Part shown: positions 48,060 to 60,977 of the stretch, one piece after another
How positions within the stretch are numbered: position 1 is the stretch's first letter
Layout: each line of letters begins with the position of its first letter
Assembly (NCBI RefSeq): GCF_042186555.1
Contig: NC_133330.1
Location: 172,023,266 to 172,087,265, forward strand
Source of the DNA: Aquarana catesbeiana
Lineage: Eukaryota; Chordata; Amphibia; Anura; Ranidae
DNA length: 64,000 bases
Direction of reading: 5' to 3'
The notes under the pieces: generated by a model
What the model saw: the letters and a program-made list of their open reading frames with translations, nothing else
Database searches by the model: none
Told to the model about the DNA's origin: nothing
Position numbers and translations under genes: made by a program

Positions 48060-49935
48060 TAACCAGGAAGTGATTGAGTGATCACTGGATCTCCGCTGCA
48101 CTTTCTGATCTTCCTCCTGATGGCGAGGAAGCACCACTCGCCTACCTACAAGCTTGCAGTATCCTATGCTTCACCTCAATAGCAGGTCATGTTGATGAGG
48201 CTTTAGTACTTCCCATAGTGCTGAAGCTAGCTCACTGCCTCTCACCTTCCATACATTTCTATTGGTCAGTGAACTAGCCATCATAGTGATGGACCAATCG
48301 GAATGTGTGGAATGGGGGGGGGGGTCTCTAGCAGCAAGCTTTGACACTACCCAGAAGTGTCAGAGCTTTTCTCGATCAAAAGGGTCCAGGATTTGGGGCA
48401 AAGTAGGGGATACGGAAAGCTGTTACATGTCTGGGTGCTGGCACGCTACACCTTACTTGTCAGCAATTTTTTCAGTACACTTATAGGGACTGAGTCCCTA
48501 AATGTACATAATGTCCAGAGAAAATTTGGGATTCCCTCTAGATCCCACAGGTAGACAAGAAATATTTTGGGACTCAGATACAGAGCTTTCCCTGTTGGAA
48601 TCCTTCAAATACACTGTTCAGTCTACCAGCCTCTGCCCAAAATCTGTTTTTAGGGAACATACTCTCTTAAAATTTTCATGCCATAAATATTGGTTTCCAG
48701 AGATAGAATCTAGATTTATTTATTTTTGTCTGCTAATTAGCATATTTCATTTAATTACCTTTGTTGCAGTTTGTGCAGTGTCACACAGATTTTATCCAAA
48801 ACCATATTTTACTCAAGCTCACAACATAGAAAATGTAATTTTAAATTGTTAGCAAAATGCTCTGCAGGCTGCATAAGTGCTCCCTGAGGACTACACTACT
48901 TATTGTAAAGGCCTTATTAATTAGTATGAGGGAATAGAGATGTGCGTATGGCCAAAACTGCATTTCACATTTTCATTCAGTAGATCTCTTATGAACAGAT
49001 TTATACTACTGTGTAGTGGTCTGTTCTACTAAACATTTATCGGCTGAACATTTTTGAGGATAATAAATGCACTTTTATCACTTGTTACATAATTTTACAT
49101 CACATAGGCCACTTGTGATTACACAGTAATTTAGGAATATGACCACATTTTTTTTTTTTCATACTTCCATTAGCTTAGATACTGCAGGCATAATAATCAC
49201 TTTGTATTATCAAATGAATTACATCCAGCTCTTCGCAATGGATTCACAGTATGACTATCTACATAGCATTGTTTGCTAAAGCACATAAATGATTCCCATG
49301 TTTTCTTCTTGTGTATATTAAAATATAGTTTTTGCATCTCAGTCCTGCTGATCTTCTTCAGCTTCTTTCAGCCACTTCCAATCTACATGCACATATTGGT
49401 TTAACCTCATTTCTTAAGATTGTTTTCTCGATAGTGACAACAGTTGACCGTGCCTGTTGACCTGTGTGGACATGGTCGCCTGTAGCTTGCACCCAGAGGC
49501 TTAAGTTAGGTTAAAAACATTGGAACACACAAATAGTTGTCACTCCAGGGAGGTTCAAGCTGCTCTGTGCAATATGATTGCACTGGAGCAGGTAAAGATG
49601 ATGTTTTTAATTTTAGGGGGAGAAAATTTTTTATTTACAATCCACTTTAAAGAAAAATAAAATACATATCAATAACAAAGTTTAAAAAAAAAAATACAAA
49701 CTCTAAAAAAAGTTGTAAATTATGTTCGTATACCTGACATCCTCTGTAGTTGCTTATCTACTGAAAATCATTGTTTCTAAAACTAGAATGTGTCTGTCTA
49801 GTAACTGAAGGCTGTAAGTAAAAACAACCCGAGTAAGTAGTAACCAAAGTGCCTACCTAAGTCACCACTACAAATAGCGGACTAATGGTAGCCTGTAACT
49901 TTCCAGTACTGTAACACAGAATCAGAAGTGTAGCC
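48060..49935. other. No gene; TTAA-type right end at 49647
   Basis: Mostly unassigned. Poly-G at 48316-48325. At 49640-49650 TCCACTTTAA resembles a TTAA-type right terminus (TTAA 49647-49650) preceded by a GAGCAGGTAAAG block, but no left end was found. Confidence 0.45.
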
Positions 49936-49938
49936 TAA

Positions 49939-50293
49939 TGGCCCATACACACGATTCGAAAATCGGGCGCAAAATACAGCTTTCAACGCGATCGTTGGTA
50001 CAGAGCTTTCGAGAGCCGATCACTACAGTTCATCCAATTTTTATCCAATTGGACAAATGTTAATTTTTTTCGAACGATACCTTATCATATGATTTTTGTT
50101 TAATCAGTACAGTTGTCGTCCGAAAATACAATACAAATGCACAACAACACATGACATCACTTCCTTTTTTTTTTTATTCTGTCGTACAAGAATTTTCGTA
50201 AGTTTAATAAACTCTTCGGGTTTGATATACGACTAGCATGCAAAAAAAAAGGGACGATCTGTCGTCTGATTTTCAGATCGTGTGTACGGGGCA
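49939..50293. mobile_element. Harbinger-type MITE 3
   Basis: 355 bp, preceded by TAA (49936-49938) and followed by TTA (50294-50296). Ends TGGCCCATACACACGA and CGTGTGTACGGGGCA. The interior differs from MITEs 1 and 2, so it is another subfamily with the same termini. Confidence 0.75.
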
Positions 50294-50515
50294 TTAGTTC
50301 ATGAAGGACTTTTCCCCCTGTCAGTTTTGGTGAGAAATCCAGCTCTGCCATGTACTTCTATAACATTAACTAATTTCTAACAAGATTATCTGTAAATAAA
50401 GATGTTGGATATTTTTTTAGTAGTACTGACCTAACAATTCACATTAAACATTATCTTTTGGGAGTTTTATAATGAGCACATAAAATCCACCACATTTCCA
50501 GTTTATCCCTCAAAG

Positions 50516-51008
50516 CAGGGGTCTCCAAACTTTCTAAACAAAGGGCTAGTTTACTGTCCTTCAGACTTTTGGGGGGCTGAACTATGGCCATTGGAAGTAG
50601 AAAAGGTGCCGATGTTGGTGGGAAAAAACAATGCCCCATCATTGTTGTCAGTGGGAGAAATTGTGCCCCATCGTTGGTGTCAGTGGAGGATTGCGTCCTA
50701 CCATTGGTATCATTGGGCCCCATTGTTGGTGTCAGTGTGAAAAACTGTGCTCTATCATTGGTGTTGGGAAGAATTGTGCCCCATCATTGGAGTCATTGGG
50801 CTCCATTGGTTGGTGTTATTGGGTGAAATTGTGCGCCATCATTGGTGTCATTGGGAGGAATATTGCCCTTTCGTTAGGGTCAGTGGGGTGGAATTATGCC
50901 CCATTGTTCCATTGTTTGGTATCAGTGGATGAAATTGTGTCCCGAGGGCCAGATAAAAGCAAGCAAAGGGCCGCTTCTGGTCCCGGGGCCACAGTTTGGA
51001 GACCGCTG
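50516..51008. mobile_element. hAT-type MITE with internal minisatellite
   Basis: Termini CAGGGGTCTCCAAACTTT and, reversed, CAGCGGTCTCCAAACTGTGG. Approximate 8-bp TSD CCTCAAAG / CCCTAAAG at 50508-50515 and 51009-51016. The centre, about 50635-50940, is a degenerate ~32-bp tandem repeat (ATTGTGCCCCATCATTGGTG-like). The ORFs 50631-51014 and neighbours are repeat translations. Confidence 0.75.
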
Positions 51009-51014
51009 CCCTAA

Positions 51015-51464
51015 AGTAAAACCCAGGAATTATTGTTATTGTCAACTTACATTGGTCCAGCTTGACACAATTATAAATTCTTATATCTGTAGGGCCGCTG
51101 AAAATCACTGTAATAGCCTGTACTACATACAGTGATAGCCACAATCTTCTAATTCCTGCTTGAGGGTCGCTCATTTGGCACATGCATGGCATCATCCACC
51201 CCTCCTCTGCACCTCTTGAAATCTCAGCATGCCTTATATTCATTTGAAAAAAAACAAAGTATTCTCTGAATGGCGGATGTACCCCCTGTGATCAGGCTGC
51301 TTAGTTAGGACCCTGAGGGTTGCGGCTATCACTGTATGTAGTGCAGACTACTACAATGGTTTTCAGCATCCCCAAATGCCCTCCTGATATAAAATATGGA
51401 TAATTACATTGTGCCAAGCTAGACCAATGTAAGCAACAATAAGGATAATTGCGGGAGCTTCACT
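51015..51464. mobile_element. TTAA-type element with long inverted termini
   Basis: Right TTAA at 51465-51468; left target mutated to CTAA (51011-51014). About 50 bp of inverted terminal similarity (TTACATTGGTC, GAATTATTG/ATAATTGC). The left target region overlaps the duplication of the neighbouring hAT-type MITE, which therefore inserted at its edge. An inner pair, GTACTACATACAGTGATAGC and its complement, is also inverted. Confidence 0.7.
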
Positions 51465-51513
51465 TTAATGGTGGCAGAAGGTTGCACCCTTACCTTGTCA
51501 TCTACAAGTTTTG

Positions 51514-51518
<5 letters not shown>

Positions 51519-51547
<29 letters not shown>

Positions 51548-51572
51548 CCTTTAACAAAAAAAAAAAAAAAAG
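51519..51572. repeat. Poly-T/poly-A snapback
   Basis: About 29 T, a short non-repeat linker (CCTTTAAC), then about 17 A. Resembles two opposed retroelement tails or slippage. Uncertain. Confidence 0.7.
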
Positions 51573-52241
51573 AGTGTCGGGCACCTCCATCAGATTGCAC
51601 AGTTTGCAATTTCTTCCCAACTGTTGCAGGGTCAATGTTGAAACAAATATTGCAGAAATACGGGTGTGTTGATGCAGAACTATTAATATAAAATACTCAT
51701 AACAGCAATGAAATATAATTTTCACATAACATTACTTCAGAAGGTGTGCTCTTTCTAGCAAAAGTGTTTTACCTTTCACTTTGATTATCCACACCCTTGT
51801 GTATTTTGTTCAAGACAGAGCCAATGTCCTATCAAGATGAAGCCTCCCAGATATGTGGAATTTGAGCCCTAAGGAACAGTACAGGCATCAACATGCAATA
51901 TACTTTGTAATGTACACATTCTCTGTCAGGCTGTTCTTTTTATTTCCATTTTCATTATTTGCTATGCACCTACAGAGACCATAAACTCAAAGATTTTTTT
52001 GAGTGTTTTGCCTTTTTACTACTTTGTATGTTTTGCTTCTTACAAGGCGACCAGCCAATTGTAAAGTCTCAAGCCTTGTGGATGTCCACACAAAGCTTTT
52101 ACAGGTATAAAACATGCATAAAATACATTAGATGCACATATAGTCCTATGGAAAGATTGTTCCTGAAGTGAATGGTCTAATGACAGGGTTTCTTTTAATT
52201 CTTCAAGGCAATTTCTGTGAGCAGCAGTGGAGGGCTCCATA
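51573..52241. other. No recognised feature
   Basis: About 670 bp with no recognised element or domain. Confidence 0.55.
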
Positions 52242-52387
52242 TACACTATATTACCAAAAGTATTGGGACGCCTGCCTTTACACACATATAAACTTTAATG
52301 GCATCCCAGTCTCAGTCCGTAGGGTTCAATATTGCATTGGCCCACTCTTTGCAGCTTCAGCTCTTCTGAGAACGATGTCCACAAGGT

Positions 52388-52690
52388 TTAGGAGATGCAT
52401 CTATGGGAATGTTTGACCATTCTTTCAGAAACTGATTTGAGAGGTCTGGCTCGCAGTCTCCGCTCTAAGTCATCCCAAAGGTGTTCTGTCGGGTTGAGGT
52501 CAGGACTCTGTGCAGGCCAGTCAAATACCTCCACCCCAAACTCTCTCATCCATGTCTTTATGGACCTTGTTTTGTGCACTGGTACACAAGTCATGTTGGA
52601 ACAGAAAGGGGCCATCCCCAAACTGTTCCCACACAGTTGGGAGCATGAAATTGTCCAAAATGTCTTGGTATGCTGGCGCCTTAATGCCAC
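52388..52690 (-). pseudogene. Transposase C-terminal fragment, left arm
   Basis: Open minus-strand segment of 100 residues carrying FDWPAQSPDLNPTEHLWDDL with the third catalytic Glu. There is no helix-turn-helix domain and no first Asp motif. Confidence 0.7.
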
Positions 52691-53090
52691 GGACTTTTCG
52701 ACAGACTAGGTCTGACAGTCTTTCCGACGGACTTTGCAGTGTAGGTCCGCCGGACTGTCAAACGAACGGACTTGGACACACGCGATCACACCAAAGTCCG
52801 ACGGATTCGTACATGATGACGTATGACCGGGCTAAAATAAGGAAGTTGATGGCCAGTAGCCAATAGCTGCCCTAGCTTCGGTTTTAGTCTGTCGGACTAG
52901 CATACAGACGAGCGGATTTTTCGACCGGACTCGAGTCCGTCGGAAAGATTTGAAACATGTATTATTTCTAGGTCCGTCGGACTTTTGGGGAAAAAAAAGT
53001 CAGCTGGAGCCCACACACGATCGAATTGTCCGACGGAGTCCGGTCCGCCGGACCAAGTCTGCCGCAAAGTCCGCTCGTGTGTACGCGGCA
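52685..53090. mobile_element. Harbinger-type MITE 4, in the Tc1 palindrome centre
   Basis: 406 bp, preceded by TTAA and followed by TTAG. Termini TGCCACGGACTTTTCG and CTCGTGTGTACGCGGCA. Rich in GTCCGACGGA-type subterminal repeats on both strands. The Tc1 arm sequences resume on both sides without loss. Confidence 0.75.
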
Positions 53091-53556
53091 TTAGGGTTCC
53101 CTTCACCGGAACTAGGGGGCTAAGCCCAACCCCTGAAAAGCAACCCCACACCATAATCCCCCCCTCCACCAAATGATTTGGACCAGTACACAAAGCAAGG
53201 TCCATAAAGACATGGATGAGCAAGTTTGGGGTGGACGAACTTGACTGGCCTGCACAGAATCCTGACCTCAACCCGATAGAACACCTTTGGGATGAATTCA
53301 AGTGGAGACTGCAAGCCAGGTCTTCTCGTCCACATCAGTGCCTGACCTCACAAATGCGTTTCTGGAAGAATGGTCAAACATTCCCATAGACACACTCCTA
53401 AACCTTGTGGACAGCCTTCCCATAAGTGTTAAAGCTGTTATGGCTGCAAAGGGTGGGCCAACTCAATATTGAACCCTACAGACTAAGACTGGAATGCTAT
53501 TAAAGTTCATGTGCATGTTAAGGCAGGCGTCGCAATACTTTAGGTAATATAGTGTA

Positions 53557-54743
53557 TTTTTCAGTGCAAGTTTTCTTTGGGGGTGTACTTGTACTGAAAA
53601 AAAATTACAGTTTAAAGTGACTCTCTTGCCGAAAAAACAAGAAAAGAGAAGCAATCTAAATGTAGTGCTTACCCCCGAAGGGGCTGCTGGAGACAGAAAG
53701 GTTCTCCTTACATTGCACAGAGGCCACAGGTTACACCAGTACACCAACAATTAACTTCATCTAGGGGCTGTCTTTTTAGTATTTATTGCTGAAGAGCTTA
53801 TCAGGAGAGGGGCTTTAGGGTCGCAGGACACTCCAAATGATCAACAGCAAAAGTACAAGCTTCTCTCTAGTCTCTCAGTAGCAGCTACTCTGGAGGTAAC
53901 TGGTGATGGTCAACAAATCTGAGGCCCCACAGCTGTGGACCATAGAACAGCCATTATTAGCTAATTCGCTTTCGCTTCTACACAACTATCAGTCCCCAGT
54001 AAAGTCTTTACTCATAGTGTCCCAGGAGCTGTCTACTACCCAGTCTCCACAAGTAGCTTCTTTGAGGGAAATGGCCCTCAGGGACCTGGACTCTGAAATG
54101 GTGTCCTTCAGCAGGTCTTCTATTTTCCAGCTGTCCTCCTCAGGCCCCTAGCACAGCAAAAGTTGAGGCCCAAACTGTATTCTCTTGTCTTAGTGATATT
54201 TTTGCTAGGGGCAAAAGCCCCAGGAGTACTGGAGTACCTGCAGGGACATGCAGTGATGTAGTGGCAAGCAGGTGGCACCACAGTGCACAGGGTGGGAAGA
54301 TGCAGGCATCATAAATGTTGGTTGCTAAAAATTTCAGAGATGGTTGTAGCGCTGCAAGTTAGCAAAGATAAGCGTCATGAGGAATGGAACGGTTTTCTTT
54401 TTTGGTAACAGAGTTTCTTTACCTTTCTAGTTATTTCCCATGCAAGTACACCTTAAGGAAAGCGTACATTAAAAGAAATATGGGGTCTGCCGACAGCCTC
54501 CTAAACTTACTAGTTGCCTGGCTGGCTGACTGCAATATTTTCACTGACCTGCAATAGACTTCAGATTCCAAAGTCAGAGTAAAATTAACTTCCCATCTTC
54601 TCATATAAAGTATTCCAAGTCCAATACCTGATCGTATCCAAATCCATTGGATCAGCATGACAACACAACCAGAAAACTAGCATTTTAGATATCGGCAATG
54701 GCACACACATTATATTGTTAGTACAAGTTTCCTTAATGTGTAT
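53557..54743. other. No recognised feature
   Basis: 1.2 kb; the ORF 53903-54151 has no domain I recognise. No element ends. Confidence 0.5.

Positions 54744-54780
<37 letters not shown>
54744..54780. repeat. (TG)n microsatellite at the Tc1-B junction
   Basis: About 17 TG units ending in TATA, directly against the Tc1-B terminus. Confidence 0.95.
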
Positions 54781-54782
<2 letters not shown>

Positions 54783-54829
54783 CAGTGGGGACGGAAACTA
54801 TTCAGACCCCCTTAAATTTTTCACTCTTT

Positions 54830-56994
54830 TTTTAACCATAGGTTTTTATTGATTTTCACAATGTACAGTACACGGTAGGTTACAGTCAGTACATCATGGT
54901 AGATGTACAAAATGATAACAAAAGATAGGAGCTCAAGGATTTAACATTGCGACAAATATGCAGGCTGCTCATGGAATAGTAGTAAATGGCTCAATAGGAG
55001 GTAGAGCCCATCGCCCCATCTGGGTACTCACTGTGAGCAGGTTCTTGGTGGAGCGTTAGTAAGCGGCCTGCCCTTGACCCAATGTAGGGTCTCTGGAGCT
55101 CTATCTCATAAGTGCATGTATAAGGGTATTAACTAAGAAACAAAAAGAAAGAAAAACTTTTGCTATTGGTGTAGCGCAACATATAAAGTATAGCTAGGAG
55201 TTATAGTAGCTAACAGCAATAGTAAACATCGTATTAACTGAGAGGAGCAAGAGAGGTAAACAGGGTTACATCATTCGGATGCTGATGGGATAGGGGTGTC
55301 AGTTGTGGGGGAGTTCATTCATAGGGGGTTTGCATTTAGGGTGTTTAAGCCAAAGGACCCAGTTTGTTTGGAAGCTAGGAAGTTGGAGGTGGGCTTTGGC
55401 GTGCATAAATTCCATCAGGCAGTGGTTATTTAGGAGTGTGATTATTTCCCCACTGGAGGGGGGTAGAGGGGATTTCCAGTTTTTGGCAATGGCTAGGCAT
55501 GTAGAAATAAGAACGTGGGAGATAATATTCCGTGAGGGTCGAGGCCAAGATTCCAGGTCAAGGCCTAATAGCACCATTTGTGGAGTCAGGGGTACAGCAA
55601 CCGATATTATGGAGAGGAGGAGTTTGGAGAGCATAGACCATAGCGTGGTTAGGAACGGGCAGTCCCACCATATGTGGAGTGGGGTACCCGGGGATCCACA
55701 ATTTCTCCAGCACAGATTGCTTGCAGTTGGATATATGTGGGCTAGTTTGGTTGGTGTGAGGTACCAATTATGGTATATTTTTTGGACTGTTTCCCAATAT
55801 AGTAGGCATTTGGAGAGTTTCAGGGGTGTTTTAAAGTGAGCGGTGCCATTGTTGGGGGGAGTAGGTGCGTTGTAGTAAGTGTTCCCATTTTAGCATTGTG
55901 GGGGATTTGAGTGTTGGGCATGTGTTGGTGAGGAGTTTGTAGCAGAATGAAATTCCTCGTCGGGGTGAGGTAAGATTGAAAAATGGCAGTAAGTGCCATG
56001 TAAGTAGGTGTTTCGACCATTGTATTTTAAGGTATTTGAAAAAGTCTTTATGATCTATGTGAAAAGTGGTTTGAAGAGTGTGGAATGATTTGAGATTGGA
56101 ACCCTTGTGGAGGATTCCGATATTGGGGATGCCCATGGCTGTCCATTCAGAGACATTAATGTCAGGGGTGAGGATGTGCAGAGCTTCCAATGGTATATGT
56201 TGGAGCAGGCTCAGTGGGATACCTTTAGACGTTGGTATGGTGGCTTTCTATACCCGGATGGTGGCATTAATTGTGTCCAGGAATGAGTGGGGCTCGTGAT
56301 GTTGCAGTAGGAGGGCACACAGGATCAGTTTGGAGTGGGAGGTGAGTGCTGCTTGTTCTATTTGTAACCATGTGGTTCGGTGAGCAGTGTTCCACCAGGT
56401 CTTGGCCTGGTCAAGTATAGTTGCTTTATAGTAGGCCGCTAAGTCCGGCGCTCCCATCCCACCAGCAGTAACCGGTTTGCAGAGAGTATTGCTTTTAAGT
56501 CGAGAGCGTTTGCCGCCCCATATGAATGTGTTAAGTATGGAATGCAATTGCACTATTTGTTTGAGGAAGGGTATGGGGGAGAAGGAACATTTTAGCAAGG
56601 GCGATTCTGCCTGCCCAGCAGGCAGTTGTGTGTTTGAGGTCTTGTACGGTTTTTTGTAGTTTGGCAGTAAGATTACTGATGTTGAGAGAACGTAGGTTTG
56701 ATGAGGGTGTGGTGAGTTGTATGCCCAGGTATGTAAGGGTGGAGTTAGGCGCCCACGAGAAGGAGGTGCAGTTGGTAACAGCTTGTTTGACATGTTGGTC
56801 CAGTCCTATGCCCAACATGCTGGATTTGGAAAAGTTGATTTTATAGAGAGAAACTTTGCTGAATATATCCCAGGTGTCATGTAGTGCGGGCAGAGAGGTG
56901 ACAGGGTCAGTTAGGGAGATGATGACATCATCCGCGTATAGGCCAATATTGTGCGTTTCTCGTGCTACCGCTGTTCCTGAGATAAGCAGGTTAG
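54830..56994 (-). pseudogene. 5'-truncated L1-type LINE
   Basis: Inserted in Tc1-B with the 14-bp TSD ATTTTTCACTCTTT (54816-54829 and 56995-57008). Minus strand; the 3' end at the left shows a short A tail and AATAAA. Reverse-transcriptase motif LYADDVIISLTDP reads at about 56920-56960 in frame 56531-57037. Downstream segments of the C-terminal region continue in shifted frames at 56248-56793, 55831-56190 and 55299-55634. The endonuclease and first RT motifs are absent through truncation. Plus-strand ORFs over it are shadows. Confidence 0.85.
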
Positions 56995-57347
56995 ATTTTT
57001 CACTCTTTATTTTATTGCACCCATTTGCTAAAATCATTTAAGTTAATTCTTTTCCTCATTAATGTACACACAGCACCCCATATTGACAGAATTGTTGACA
57101 TTTTTGCAGATTTATTAAAAAAGAAAAACCTAAATATCACATGGTCCTAAGTAGTCAGATCCTTTGCTGTGACACTCATATATTTAACTCAGGTGCTGTC
57201 CATTTCTTCTGATCATCCTTGAGATGATTCTACACCTTTTGAGTCCAGCTGTGTTTGATTATACTGATTGGACTTGATTAGGAAAGCCACACACCTGTCT
57301 ATATAAGACCTTACAGCTCACAGTGCATGTCAGAGCAAATTAGAATC

Positions 57348-58320
57348 ATGAGGTCAAAAACTGACTGAAGAGCTCAGAGACAGAATTGTGGCAAGGCACA
57401 GATCTGGCTAAGGTTACAAAAAAATTTCTGCTGCACTTAAGGTTCCTTAAGAGCACAGTGGCCTCCATAATCCTTAAATGGAAGACATTTGAGACCACCA
57501 GAACCCTTCCTAGAGCTGGCCGTCCGGCCAAACTGAGCTATCGGGGGAGAAGAGCCTTGGTGAGAGAGGTAAAGAAGAACCCAAAGATCACTGTGGCTGA
57601 GCTCCAGAGATGCAGTCTGGAGATGGGAGAAAGTTGTAGAAAGTCAACCATCACTGCAGCCCTCCACCAGTCGGGGCTTAATGGCAGAGTGGCCCGATGG
57701 AAGCCTCTCCTCAGTGCAAGACACATGAAAGCCCGCATGGAGTTTGCTAAAAAACACCCGAAGGACTCCATGATGGTGAGAAATAGGATTCTTTGGTCTG
57801 ATCAGAACTTTTTGGCCTTAATTCTAAGCGGTATGTGTGGAGAAAAACAGGCACTGCTCATCACCTGTCCAATACAGTCCCAACAGTGAAGCATGGTGGT
57901 GGCAGCATCATGCTGTGGAGGTGTTTTTCAGCTGCAGGGACAGGACGACTGCTTGCAATCGAGGGAAAGATGAAAGCTTCCAATTACAGGGATATCCTGG
58001 ACGAAAACCTTCTCCAGAGTGCTCAGGACCTCAGACTGGGCAGAAGGTTTACCTTACAACAAGACAATGACCCTAAGCACACAGCTAAAATAAGGAAGGA
58101 GTGGCTTCACAACAACTCTGTGACTGTTCTTGAATGGCCCAGCCAGAGCCCTGACTTAAATCCAATTGAGCATCTCTGGAGATACCTGACAGAACTGGAG
58201 AGGATGTGCAAGGAGGAATGGCAGAGGATCCCCAAATCCAGGTGTGAACAACTTGTTGCATCTTTCCCAAAAAGACTCATGGCTGTATTAGATCAAAAGG
58301 GTGCTTCTACTAAATACTGA
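57348..58320 (+). pseudogene. Tc1 transposase, frameshifted (family B)
   Basis: Starts MRSKTD-stop at 57348. The helix-turn-helix segment STVASIILKWKTF and GRPAKLS read in 57386-57889, and WSDQNF marks the first Asp motif. A frameshift near 57835 shifts reading to 57835-58320, which has KHGGGSIMLW, QQDNDPKHTAK and SPDLNPIEHLW. 34 residues separate the second Asp and the Glu, so the DD34E signature is present but split. The C-terminus ends STKY-stop. At least two frame changes; best preserved Tc1 ORF in the window. Confidence 0.85.
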
Positions 58321-58535
58321 GCAAAGGGTCTGAATACTTAGGACCATGTGATATTTCAGTTTTTCTTTTTTTAATAAATCTGCAAAAATGTCAATAATTC
58401 TGTGTTTTTCTGTCAATATGGGGTGCTGTGTGTACATTAATGAGGAAAAAAATGAACTTAAATGATTTTAGCAAATGGCTGCAATATAACAAAGAGTGAA
58501 ACATTTAAGGGGGTCTGAATACTTTCTGTCCCCAC

Positions 58536-59518
<983 letters not shown>

Positions 59519-59522
59519 TTAA

Positions 59523-59757
59523 AGCGGAGTTCCACCCAAAAGTGGAACTTCTGCTTTAAGGCCTCCTCACCCCCTTCTATGCCACTTTTTTTGGGGGGGG
59601 AGCGAGTATCTAGTTTTGACAGGTACTCAGCTCCCCCCCGCAATTTGGACCATGGGACAGGTGAGTGTGTGTTTATTAAAAGTCAGCAGCTACACTTTTT
59701 GTAGCTGCTGACTTTTAATAAACTTTTAATAAACAGAAAAGGTGTGGAACTCCCCTT
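59523..59757. mobile_element. TTAA-type element, complete
   Basis: TTAA at 59519-59522 and 59758-59761. Starts AGCGGAGTTCCACCC; the right end is its diverged complement. 235 bp with an inverted AAAAGTCAGCAGCTACA pair (about 59678-59719) and CAGGTGAGT at 59658-59666. Confidence 0.75.
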
Positions 59758-59761
59758 TTAA

Positions 59762-60070
59762 GGCGGTTTCCCCTCCTCTATTGGTCCTGTTTACCATTAT
59801 CATTGAAAGTAAAGAAGATCCCAAATTTTAGGTTGTCCCCAGAAAAGTAATGACGGGAAAATATTCCCATTGGGGACACTAGTTCTGGTGCCTCGGGGGC
59901 CCTGAGGAATTCCCTTAATTTGCAGGGATTTCCTCTCACTTCCTGTTTGGCTATGGGACAGGAAGTGAAGGGAAATCTCCACAATGAGACACAGAAGGCG
60001 AACAAAAAAAACTGACGTGTTATAACCCTCCCCTGCTCTAGCCAAAATGGATAGAGACTATAGTTCTACT
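59762..60070. mobile_element. TTAA-type element remnant between two others
   Basis: Directly abuts the previous TTAA. Holds inverted TCACTTCCTGTTTGGC/GGACAGGAAGTGA and ends GTTCTAC before TTAA (60071-60074). No coding content. Confidence 0.5.
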
Positions 60071-60074
60071 TTAA

Positions 60075-60502
60075 AGTGGTTCTAAAGGCAGAAGGTTTTT
60101 AATCTCAATGCATTCTATGCATGAAGGTAAAAGACCTGTGTGCAGCAGCCCCCCTAATACTTACCTGAGCCCCATCTCGATCCAGCTATGTTGCACGAGA
60201 GCCTTGGCTGTACAGGACTCTCCCTCCTCATTGGCTGAGATAGCAGCCGTCACCATTGACACCCACTGCTCTCAATCAAAGTCAGTGAGCCAATGAGGAG
60301 TGAGGGGGCGGGGCTGAGCCGTGGCTCCATATCTGAATGGACACACGGAGCAGTGGCTTGGCTCGGGTGCCCCCCATAGCAAGCTTCTTGCTGTGTGGGC
60401 ACTTGGCACGATTGAGGGGCCAGGAGTGTCGGCGGGGAACCCAAAAAAAGGAGGATCTGGGATGCTCTGTGCAAAACTATTACAAAGAGCAGGTAAGTAT
60501 AA
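60075..60502. mobile_element. TTAA-type element, interrupted by Harbinger
   Basis: Starts after TTAA (60071-60074) with AGTGGTTCTAAAGGCAG. Contains ACTTACCTG on the minus strand (60159-60167), a CCAATGAGGAG inverted pair and CAGGTAAGT at 60490-60498, immediately before the Harbinger terminus. The right half must lie beyond the window. Confidence 0.6.
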
Positions 60503-60977
60503 TGCCCCGTACACATGGTCGGACATTGATCGGACATTCCGACAACAAAATCCTAGGATTTTTTCCGACGGATGTTGGCTCAAACTTGTTTTGCGTACAC
60601 ACGGTCGCTCAAAGTTGTCGGAATTTCCGATCGCCAAGAACGCGGTGACGTCAACCACGTACGACGAGACTAGAAAAAGGCCAGTTCAGAACCAAGCGCG
60701 GCACCCTTTGGGCTCCTTTTGCTAATCTTGTGTTGGTAAAAGTTTGGTGAGAGACGATTCGCGCTTTTTCAGACTTGTGGCTTTCAGATCGTTTTCTGCG
60801 GTTCAGTTTGTGCTTGTGGGTTTGTATCTGCTCTTCAGTGCGTGCAAGCAAGCTACGCGTGACTTGTCATTGTGTTGTTGTTCGTTCGTTACTGTTTTTC
60901 AGGTCGCTCTTCACAGGCCTTGCTGTTCTTCAGTGCGTTCTGTTACTTCGTTCTGAGCAGCCGACCGTTTTCTAGCC

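Larger units (their letters stand above)
52244..53554. mobile_element. Palindromic Tc1 derivative (family D)
   Basis: TA at 52242-52243 and 53555-53556. Termini CACTATATTACCAAAAGTAT and, reversed, a near match. Each arm (52244-52684 and 53091-53554) is a copy of the transposase C-terminal end in opposite orientation: the minus-strand left arm reads WPAQSPDLNPTEHLW, the plus-strand right arm WPAQNPDLNPIEHLW. No N-terminal DNA-binding half exists. A Harbinger MITE lies at the symmetry centre. Non-autonomous by structure. Confidence 0.8.

Noticed and set aside
50584..51014. Repetitive ORFs with IGVSG/HHWCHW-like units
   Set aside because: Translation of the 32-bp minisatellite in the hAT-type MITE.
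55303..55839. 178-residue plus-strand ORF
   Set aside because: Shadow of the minus-strand L1 coding region.
60321..60725. 134-residue ORF just upstream of the Harbinger transposase
   Set aside because: It runs across the TTAA-type element and the Harbinger terminus; no domain.
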